64,000 bases of DNA, taken from assembly GCA_022457065.1 (NCBI GenBank), contig JAJGBQ010000003.1, forward strand, positions 2,356,001 to 2,420,000. Reading direction: 5' to 3'. Position numbers and translations under genes: made by a program. Under the pieces are notes generated by a model. It saw nothing but the letters and a program-made list of their open reading frames with translations. It was not told where the DNA came from and did not search any database. Origin of the DNA: Curvularia sp. ZM96. Taxonomy: Eukaryota > Ascomycota > Dothideomycetes > Pleosporales > Pleosporaceae. Of the stretch, positions 55,673 through 64,000 are shown one piece after another; within the stretch, counting starts at the first letter, position 1; each line of letters opens with the position of its first letter.

Positions 55673-56633
55673 TCAAGAGTAGTCGACTCCAAAGCCAATC
55701 TGGCGACTGATAGGCCCCAACCCTAGGCGCTCTGCATACGCATCAAGGTCGTGACGGCTGTGACCCACATACTTCTTCATCCAATCGGGTGCGTGCCCTA
55801 CTTTGATAATGATCCTTATTGCACCTGTACGTCGCGTGGCAAACCTCCCCGGTATCAGCACCTGCGTAATGATGTGTTTTTTAATGTAACTCGTCCACAT
55901 TGCGTTGTTGTTATTGATCAGAGTGGACACAGTATGCGTTGGTTCTGTTTCACCTCTTTGGAGTGACGACACCAGTTGAAAGTTGTATTTGGGGAATCGT
56001 AGCCGGAATTTGAGAAAAGGTAGCATGTCTGTAACAACCGGCCACTCCTCAGTGATCCAAATCTTGAGAGTGCCTGCAGGGTTATGGTAGCCTTCTGTAA
56101 GACGCTGCATGGCTTCAGGGTTCGCTGCAGGTACCCGGGTTGGGAAAAAGGCTTTGCAGTATCCAGCTAGGGCGTAGAGAGGGAAGCGGTGGGTGGACAG
56201 CCATATTGGGCGGAACTCTTTCCTAATACTTACGCAAGTTTGCGTCAACCCAATAAATGGAAGAGGCTTGGTAGGAGGTCGACGTTGTTCATGTTCGGGC
56301 GGTAGGCCTCGGTTTGGGTAGGTGTGCGGGAACGATCTTTCGCTCATTTCTGCAATCACTTCGTAAATTCGATTTCGAATTTCTAGACACCGTTAGTTGT
56401 AGAGACCTAGGCAACTGCAAGGTGCGTCACTCGCCTCCTGATAGGTCCAAGAATCTAAAAACCTCATGGGGACCAGCATTATGGAGTTGTCCGGGCATCT
56501 CAGCTTGTGCGCCCCTACATAGACGTTTTGCTGTAGTGGCATTTGCTTCCTGTTGTTCTGTCGGATGGCTCTCGAATGCCTCATCCGCTTTTCTTTTTTT
56601 GCCAGCAACCTTGGCTATGCTTTGACTTTTCAT
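55673..56633 (-). CDS. F-box-like fungal protein of unknown function
   Basis: Exon 1 from 56633 reads MKSQSIAKVAGKKRKADEAF and is basic and low complexity. The main exon (about 56382-55673) reads EIRNRIYEVIAEM, the usual F-box-like opening of a large fungal family, then PLPFIGLTQTCVSIRKEFRP and WLSTHRFPLYALAGYCKAFF, the typical continuation. The linking intron must lie near 56430-56383 (ends in TCTAG) but I could not find a donor that keeps frame, so the join is unresolved. Proteins of this type may act in ubiquitin ligases, but most are uncharacterised. Confidence 0.65.
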
Positions 56634-57448
56634 TGTTTCGGTTGCCCTCTCATGGTTTTTGCGGTGCCTACAGCTTACAGCTTAGCCATCAAATTGCAAT
56701 ATACTTGGACGGATGCTCAACAATACTTACATTTTGATAGCTAAGACCAAAGGATCTTGGAAGGGTCGTTGGAGATGGTGTGATGCAGGGGATAGATTGC
56801 AGAAGTAAAGCTAAATGTTGCCGTATCGGGGATTGTTTGGTGTTGGTGTTGGACCCTGGCAGCGAGAAGCGGTGGACGTTAGGCAACCCTCAATCCATGG
56901 GTGCCTAATCTGACCTCAGGCATTGGCCAATCGCTACATTTTTTTTCGGAGTTTCGGTACTGGCTTCGAGGAAATTGCTTGATGCTGGTCGGCTAGATGC
57001 GCAGTTTTTGATTCATGTCGACCCCAGGTACATCAACACGACTCTCTTTTGAACACAGGCTAAGTTATCATTGTCACCTGAACCACCCCTGACACTGCAA
57101 CGCTGATGTTTACCCAATTCAACCAAGCTGTAATTGACACTGCCCAAAATATTGTATACTTTGATCAAAACTAGTAAGTTAATTTCAGGGGAAGGACCCA
57201 ATGAGCGCCGTGGATACACGAGAAATTGGACGAGTCGTGTAGCAAGGGCAAGGCTGGGTTTTGGACGAGCTTGCGTAAAAAAGTCAAGTACAGGCACGAT
57301 GCGGTTCCCCTGGTTTGCTTCAGAGGATAGAAGTGAACAGTAATCACCCAATATGTGCAAATAGCATGCTCCTCGTTCTTAATGCCATAGTACAGAATCA
57401 CACCAGCAGTCATATTGAGACGATTCGTTGGAACAATATTGACGAAAT
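56634..57448. other. Intergenic, no supported gene
   Basis: Upstream region of the F-box-like gene and 3' region of VPS36. Frames at 57013-57413 (-) have no domain. Confidence 0.4.
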
Positions 57449-59363
57449 CTAGGATACGGCTGCGGTTTGACTCGAAGTGGACGTGGCGTCCTCTGGCATC
57501 TTGACCAGCCAGTTTTCCCAGAACCGAAACCCATCAATACCCTGCTCCCGGCAGAGAGCACCCGCTTCTTCAGCCATTTCTAGCTCCTCTGTCGCGACAC
57601 CAACGCTCCAGCCAAACCTTTCTGCCGTTTCTTGTGCCGTTACTCCCCTGCCGAAGGTCTGCCAATCCCATGTGACTTCCGTGCTGGGAGGCTCTTGGTG
57701 GAGAGTCTTCAACCAAGCCAGAAGACTAGCAATGGTCTTTTCGTCAGTGCGGTCACGACCTTGTACGACGAGGAGACCGCTTTTGAACTTTCTCAGGCGC
57801 ACTGGCAACTTCAAAGTATCCCACATCCGTGCTGCCTTTTCAAAATCCGAAGGACTGACAAGTTCAACACCGCCTCTGGCACGATTGAAGACGGCCCAAA
57901 GATCCACAAGCGTCATAATCCCACCCTCTTTCCGAAGGATGCCATTGGTGTCATCCGTGAGCCACTCGGCCAGATTTCGCGAAAGCTCCGACACATATAG
58001 TGACTCGGAACCTGAGCCAGAACCAAGCATATCCTTTGTCGTTACCAGACCCAATGCAGAAACCGACTGGGAAGCCAGTGCATTCGCTTCAGAGCTGCTA
58101 TTGGTGCCCAGATTCGCCTGTGATGCGAACTGTTCTGCAAGAGCGATGATTTCCTTTGCAGAAGTCATTAAAGCTTCAAGATCCTCAAAGGCACTGCCTA
58201 TCATGGCCTCGTTGTTCTGTCTCTGTTCTAGTCCGCGTCGCTCCAAACCAGCAATACCAACCACCCGGGGCCGCTCGACTTCTGTAGATGAAGTTTCAGA
58301 TTGTGCAGCGTGCCCGTCTTCGAACGGGCCCGAAGCTGGTCGTGGTTTGGGAATAGGCGGAGCGCTCTGAAGAAGCCATTTGCGCTGTACCAAGGCATTC
58401 TTTAGACGCTCATAAAATATGGGACCCCCGCCGGCACGGAAGGAAATCTTGATGCACTCGATGGTCTCAGTTTGCAATGGTGACGAGAGTATTGGACCCG
58501 GAGATTGTGACCTGCTAGGTTCCTGGAGCATATCAAATCGCTTGTCTATGGCTGTTGTCAATGACGCGCCGCACATCTCGCAGTTGAGTAGAGAAGGATG
58601 GTTCTGGTAGGTACACCGAGGGCATGCTGACGACGATGCCGTCGAAACCGAAGGAGGGGGCGGCGTTCCATCCTTGACGTCTTTGGGAGGCGGGCCAGGG
58701 GCTGGTCGGTTCGACATGGCCGCTATAGCCGCCTTGACAACATGTACAGTGGGCGGTTTTATACCACAAGCCAGACATGGCGGTATGGGAGTGCGAGATG
58801 CGAGAGCAGGATCAAAATTCGAAGGCACGGGATTGGAGAAGGAGCAAATAGGACACACCCATGTCGCGCTCGCAGGAGGTGGTGGTGCGGGGCTGCTATG
58901 TCGCGGCGGAGTCGACGAGGATGAGACAGAGGGCGTGGGAGTAACAGGAGCACCTCGAGTCAGTTGCTTCAAAGGCTTAGGGTAGAGGGTGACCTTGGGC
59001 GAGGACTTGAGGAAACCAGCCTATGTCACGATTAGTTGCGGCAACACTCATAGGGGGAGCTATGTAGAGCATACGTAGAATTCAGGCTTCTCGACATCTT
59101 TCAGGAAGATAGCGACGGAGTTCTTGCGCGGCTCATTGTGGTCGACATAGCAGACTCGGTGCGACGTCAGATATGACTGGCCATTCTGGTACTGTGGTAT
59201 CTTGAATTTCCTATGTACATGTTCAGCAGCAGCAGACGAGCGCCCTGGGCGGATGCGCGTACCCCTCGTACAGCCCCACGGCGTCTTGGACAAACAGCAG
59301 CGTCTCCTCCGGCAGGAGCGACGGGCGCAGTGCGGTAGTGAGGTCGAGCTGGTGCAAGAACAT
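57449..59363 (-). CDS. VPS36: ESCRT-II subunit Vps36
   Basis: Endosomal sorting: links ubiquitinated cargo to ESCRT-III at multivesicular bodies. Exons 59363-59263, 59210-59075, 59020-57449, with introns of 52 and 54 bp in frame; 602 residues. The GLUE domain is split: MFLHQLDLTTALRPSLLPEE, SYLTSHRVCYVDHNEPRKNS, and later CIKISFRAGGGPIFYERLKN. Between the halves lie two NZF zinc fingers (CPICSFSNPVPSN...CLACG and CPRCTYQNHPSLLNCEMCG), as in yeast. The C-terminal winged-helix core is visible as GIMTLVDLWAVFNRARGGVE and VTAQETAERFGWSVGVATEE. Complete and intact. It is divergent from THP3, with 380 bp between the starts. Confidence 0.93.
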
Positions 59364-59743
59364 TCAGAGCATGGATAAGTGAGCGTGTATGCAAGATACA
59401 GCCATGGCACTGCAGTCTGGTGTCGTCTGGCCCATTGCCTGTTCCCCCAGCCCGGCACGTCGTCATAAGCCCGATGCTAGGCCGCCTGTGGTTAGCGCTC
59501 GACGGCCAACCCGCCAAGCAACACGCGCGATGCAAATCACTCGCCTCGCTGGACAGCCATCCCTCCTCTTACCCTCACCCTTGACTCCACAATCATCGTA
59601 TATCCCCTCCTTTATATCTCCGCCTACGTGCGCTGTCTCGACCTTCCATATCCCACCCTGCTGTTACGCTTCGGTCTCCCCTCTTCGCCCCTTTCCCTTT
59701 GTCTATGTCCCTGCCCTCTGCCAGCGTTGCGTGGGCGCGACCA
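59364..59743. promoter_or_regulatory. Shared divergent promoter of VPS36 and THP3
   Basis: 380 bp between start codons, pyrimidine-rich toward the THP3 side (59560-59700). No TATA box is evident. Confidence 0.5.
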
Positions 59744-61353
59744 ATGCAGTCACCCGCCTACAATACCGTCACGCCACGAACCACCCTCCAGTCTGTCCCC
59801 GCACCCTCGGCTGTAAGTCTCCATACTCCTCCCTGGCACCTCCTGCCTTTACTGACACATACATGCAGTCTACCATGGCTCCTGAACAGCCAAAGAAGAA
59901 GGTCGAGTGGCCGCCCGCGGTACGCGAGTATGTTCGACGTGCTTTCGACCCAGCCAACGCGATTCCGGGTATCTCACAAGCAGAAATGCAAGCGAGGCTC
60001 AAGACCACCATCGGCTGGTTCGCCGAGCGCAACGCTCATGATACGGTACATTGGCCCACCTTCCCCCTACCCCAGCAGCTTCTGCTCCAGGAGCGGAGAG
60101 ATGCAGCGGCGCACAACACGGCTGCCAATGGCGTTGCAACCACCATGCAACATTCTCTATACGTAAACGGCTCGGCCGACCCCACTAACCAAAACACTCC
60201 CCCCTCCAAGAAGCGCAATGCGCACGACGCTGAGGAAGCCTCAGTCGAACAAACGCAAGCCAATGTCCCACCATGGCGCAAAACTAACCTAGCATCTCGC
60301 ATGACGTACGCCGACGGACATAACGAAAAGCGCCAAAAGAAGAATACTACATTCGCGGACGCTGCAAGTAAGTTAGACCCAACCGAGCTTGACAAGCGAC
60401 GACAACGCTTTCAGCTTGGCAACAACGGTACCAAGACGACGCCGCCCTGGGGCTCTCCACGCAAAGACGAAGACGAAATGCCTACTGGGCCCGTTGTGGG
60501 AACCAATGAGAATCTTGAAAAGAGCTATTTCCGTCTGACCGCGCCCCCAAAGGCTGAAACCGTCCGCCCGCTCCACGTGCTCAAGAAGACCTTGGCCATG
60601 CTCATGGAGAAATGGAAAGCCGAGAAGAACTACAACTACATTTGCAACCAGTTCAAGTCGCTGCGCCAGGATCTCACGGTCCAGCATATCAAGAACGCTT
60701 TTACGGTCAAGGTGTACGAGATCCACGCACGGATATCACTGGAGAAGGGAGATTTGGGTGAGTATAACCAGTGCCAAACACAACTCAAGGCACTGTATGC
60801 GCAGAACCTGGGCGGCAACCCAGCCGAGTTCAAGGCGTACCGCATTCTTTATTTTGTGTATACGTGCAACAAGACCGACATGAACGACATGTTGGCCGAA
60901 TTAACCCCCGCAGACAAAACCCATCCTTGGATCAAACATGCTCTTGACGTCCGATCTTCACTTGCTCTTGGCAACTACCACAAGTTTTTCCGCCTGTACC
61001 TTGAAGCCCAGAACATGGGCGCTTACTTAATGGACATGTTTGTTGAGCGTGAACGCCTTCAGGCGCTGGCTAATATTTCTCGCGGGTAAGCTTGACACCT
61101 TTCTTATTCTGTGGTGAGACGGTCTATTGACATGGTCAGATACATGAGTGTCTCTCTTCGTTTCCTCACTGATGAGCTTGGTTTCGACAACGATGAATCA
61201 TGCCGTGAATTTCTCGAAACCCACGGTGCACAGAACGTTATTGAAGACCAGGGCAACCACCAGTACCGGGTCAAGCTTCGCGACGTAGCGGGGCAAATCG
61301 AAAGCCTCCGTGCTGCCGCCTTCAGCAAAGTAGACATCAAAGGACAGATATGA
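59744..61353 (+). CDS. THP3: SAC3/GANP family protein (Thp3-like)
   Basis: In yeast Thp3 works with Csn12 in transcription elongation and mRNA maturation. Exons 59744-59812 (MQSPAYNTVTPRTTLQSVPA), 59869-61085 and 61140-61353, with introns of 56 and 54 bp; 499 residues. The first third is low complexity around VEWPPAVREYVRRAFDP. The SAC3/PCI-like domain begins at ERSYF-like text EKSYFRLTAPPKAETVRPL and includes NYNYICNQFKSLRQDLTVQH, VKVYEIHARISLEKGDLGEY and YRILYFVYTCNKTDMNDML, the last being highly characteristic. It ends with a winged-helix region (LTDELGFDNDESCREFL). An alternative start is the Met at 59875. Confidence 0.9.
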
Positions 61354-62962
61354 GGCGAGTGCAGAATCGGCACTACATGGTGTCTCGTCTAGGCCCTTTT
61401 GATATGGATGCTCGAGTGCCCTGTTTGTACTAATGTTTTATTATCCTGTTTGACCATCTTGGCCGCCGTCAGCATACTCTGGATTTGTCTGCTCGAGCTG
61501 GAACGTCATGGTTGTATGGGCGAGGGCGCTGGAGTCTGTTAGGTTGATTGCTGGATGACAGTAGTCGGAAGGCGGGGAAGCCGTTCTATGCGCTAGATGC
61601 AAGGAAGTTTCTAGATGGCTTCTCTGTTACAGCCAAAGTTTCAGCTTGGCGCTTGAACAGCCGGGTTTGCGCAGTTTGGGTAACCTGGTACGTCATTAAT
61701 CCTAGCGGAAAACGTGGTTCGGGAACAAGAGGCGCAGATGGACGAGGGTGTTGGAGCTGACCAGACTGGGCTTCTCCAAGGGTCATGTCTCAGAGGCACT
61801 CGGGATGGATGCACCCGGTTGCGTAGGAGTGGGAGTTGGGATTGCTCTGGGGTTGGACAGACAGGCGTGGCACGGCATTGCAGTTGTTACATGGACGCCT
61901 AGGAAGCCTGTCGTAGGCAGGGCTGTGGATAGCTGGGCGTGCCTCTTTGTGGGACGCCAGTTGGAGGCGCTGGTGGCCAGCCAATCACGGGGCGGAGGCG
62001 AGGATTGGGCCTGTGATTGGGCTGGGCGCAGAAGTCCAACGGTGGTAGGCGCCAGCTGTAGGCTCTTGCACGTCGGAGGGTAATGTATGGTAGCGATGAA
62101 TGCATTGGTCCATGAAGATTTTTTACTTGGGGGTGAGCGCGTGGGAGCCGCGTCGTGATGGTGGAGGTGTTGTACCGGAGACACGAAGTCATAGGCACGG
62201 TACGTCGGGTTCGGTGGGGCTAGAACAAGCAAGGGCGTGGATGAAAAGCACCGATTGTGGGTTCGCATGGGGACAATGACAGGTTCATGCAACAACAACG
62301 CAGGAGGAAGAAGCAAGGTACACCTGGGGCGTCCCTCAGGGTCGTCTAGCACGGGGCGGTGATTGGGTGGAAACGCATGAATGGAGCCCGGAAGAGGGTG
62401 GGTGCCGCCAGCCGTTTGGCAGACGCGATCCAGACGGTGATATTTGCATTGTTTTTATTTTTCTGCGGTACTTGGGCTCGCGGCGGGCTGGGTGGCGGGC
62501 GTCCAGTGTCGTCAGCGGCTGGCCGGCGCATATTGCTCGCAGCGGTGGTATAAGGGTAGGATAGAGTGTGTATGACAGGCCGCCAAGTCGGCCGTGGTGC
62601 AGGGCTGGGGTGTGTTTGCAGTGAAAGCATCCACTCATTTCCCAAACTTTTTCGCTACTGCGCCTCTTCTGCGTACCTGACGTGACGACAATCCCCGTGC
62701 CCCGGCCCCAGACGTTTCCATTTCCCTTGTCTCTGCTGCCTCTACTCGCCGGCCCTCGCCCTCGCCGCCACAGCAGCCCACACGACTCAGATCCACCTGG
62801 CTTCCAATCCGCCGCGTACTCGCCCCCGCACACGCCCCATCCCCGGTCGACAGTCATACAGCAACCAGCCAGTAAAGTTCCCGGCACCTCCTGACTGCTC
62901 CTCACGTCACCACCGACTGCGTCTTCTGCGCATCCTCGCTCTCATCGCTCCCCAAGCCCACG
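61354..62962. other. Intergenic, no supported gene
   Basis: About 1.6 kb, GC-rich. Overlapping frames on both strands at 61748-62905 (up to 189 codons) have biased composition and no domain. The last few hundred bases are the BEM1 promoter. Confidence 0.45.
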
Positions 62963-64000
62963 ATGAAGGTATGTCGCGTTGCTTTTTCTGCCCTGCCCCA
63001 GCATGTCGTCAAGCCGTCCGCGCCTGCGCCTGCGCCTGCACCAAGCTGGGGCATTGGTCGAGTCAAGGCGCGCATCGTGCTAACGGTATTCTCTAGTTCC
63101 GCAGGAGTGTCAAGAGCGAAAAGGACAGCCGCCCACACCACATTTCGATCCCCCCCAAGGATGCCATAGCCATTGTGCCCCCAAAGAAGGTACGTCCCCT
63201 CCTCGATGCCGAATCCAATCTGCAAACCACCGCGGGCGGCCCAAAGGCAAAGGCGACAGCAGCCCTCTTGCCCCCATCCCGCCCCCTTCACCCCCTCTCT
63301 CCTCTTGGGCTTCAGCGGTTGCGCGCACAGCGGCTACACAAGTCCTTGTGCCCAAAGCCTTGAAGCCGATCCACGTTTGCCCACAGCTCGAGACGCTCTG
63401 TCCCGGTACCCGCTTCCCGATGGGGGCAGATGAGCGCGAAGCTAACGGCGATCTCATTTCAGGTCATAAAAGCCCTATACGACTACACGCCCACCGACAC
63501 CAGCCCAAACTCGGTCTACCTTGCCTTTTCCCAGGGCGATTTCCTGCACGTTGTCGGGCGCGAGGACGACAGCGACTGGTACGAAGCTTGCAATCCGCTG
63601 CACGGCACCCGTGGCCTGGTTCCCGTCTCCTACTTTGAGGGTGTGGGCAAGACAGTGCGCGACAGTGCTGGTGCCGCCCCAGCGCCTCGCGCCGCAACCC
63701 AACAACCCCACGACTCCGGCTACCAAGAGCGCATCACAAGCCCGCAACCGTCTGCCCAGGACATTATGACCCAACAAATGCGCATGTCACGCTCCGGAAA
63801 GACCGGCGCCATGGTCTATGGCGTCGTTATCTACGACTTCCACGCCGAACGCCCGGACGAGCTCGAGGCAAAGGAGGGCGAGGCCATCATCGTCATTGCC
63901 CAGTCCAACCCCGAGTGGTTTGTCGCAAAACCCATTACCAGACTCGGTGGCCCCGGCCTGATACCGGTTTCCTTTATCGAGATCCGTGACATGACTACTG
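62963..64000 (+). CDS. BEM1: Polarity scaffold Bem1/Scd2, 5' part (cut by window end)
   Basis: Scaffold that brings Cdc42, its exchange factor and PAK kinases together at growth sites. Exon 1 is only ATG AAG (62963-62968); intron 62969-63096; exon 2 63097-63189 (RRSVKSEKDSRPHHISIPPK); intron 63190-63462 (273 bp); exon 3 from 63463 onward, open to the edge. The first SH3 domain begins VIKALYDYTPTD and ends RGLVPVSYFE; the second begins GVVIYDFHAERPDELEAKEG and ends GLIPVSFIE. Two N-terminal SH3 domains in this spacing are the Bem1 layout; the PX and PB1 domains would lie beyond 64000. Confidence 0.9.

Noticed and set aside
57477..58370. 297-codon plus-strand frame
   Set aside because: Antisense shadow of VPS36, whose motifs and splicing are clear.
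61748..62905. Long antisense and sense frames between THP3 and BEM1
   Set aside because: Several frames open together in GC-rich DNA, with no domain, splice signals or sensible composition.
1..64000. CRISPR arrays, tRNA and rRNA genes
   Set aside because: No regular repeat-spacer arrays; no B-box (GGTTCGAATCC-type) with matching A-box and cloverleaf; no rRNA-like stretch noticed.

Overview
The window looks like nuclear DNA of a filamentous ascomycete, most likely a Dothideomycete of the Pleosporales type. The reasons are many short introns (mostly 47-100 bp, GT...AG with CTAAC/CTGAC-like branch sites), fungal-only families (Zn2Cys6 factors, hybrid histidine kinase, SAM-HMG-box protein, NUR1, ML-domain lipid-transfer protein, secreted trypsin), a LINE of Tad-like layout, and pogo-like elements full of TpA and stop codons as left by repeat-induced point mutation (RIP). 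The genus is inference. Exon joins below were worked out by hand from splice signals and reading frame.

Left part (1-13.8 kb), genes interspersed with small repeats: a Zn2Cys6 transcription factor (-), a 443-bp element with doubled-motif inverted repeats (about 5.1-5.5 kb), a hybrid histidine kinase (-) with a probable N-terminal frameshift, a fragment of a fungal protein, a short-chain dehydrogenase (-), and a 142-bp foldback with perfect 50-bp arms.

Accessory middle (14-41 kb): an apparently intact LINE with two overlapping ORFs (14.6-19.8 kb, -); the 3' half of a DDE transposase relic; an intact six-exon SAM + HMG-box gene (22.3-23.6 kb, +) facing an inverted broken copy in which Zn2Cys6-factor sequence runs into SAM and HMG sequence (25-26 kb, -); an RNase III fragment; a chromodomain gene (-). 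From 29.9 to 40.8 kb lies an AT-rich, RIP-damaged nest: a Ty3/gypsy-type gag relic with one LTR, a truncated pogo-like element, and three full-length (about 1.85 kb) pogo-like copies A, B and C. A and B abut across one TA dinucleotide. A and C each carry a much less mutated solo LTR with an exact 5-bp target duplication. TIRs of each copy hold a 17-18 bp motif repeated twice, and the motif differs between copies.

Right part (41-64 kb), mostly housekeeping: an allantoate/anion-type MFS transporter (-), a small ORF split by a 10-nt homopolymer (-), NPC2-like lipid transfer protein (+), V-ATPase subunit F (-) divergent from NUR1 (+), a frameshifted coiled-coil ORF (+), an in-frame tandem repeat, a secreted trypsin (-), a secreted or membrane-anchored unknown (+), an F-box-like protein (-), ESCRT-II subunit VPS36 (-) divergent from THP3 (+), and the 5' part of the polarity scaffold BEM1 (+), cut by the window edge. 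No biosynthetic cluster, CRISPR array, tRNA or rRNA was found. The most unusual parts are the doubled-motif TIR elements, their layered nesting, and the SAM-HMG locus with its chimeric inverted relic.
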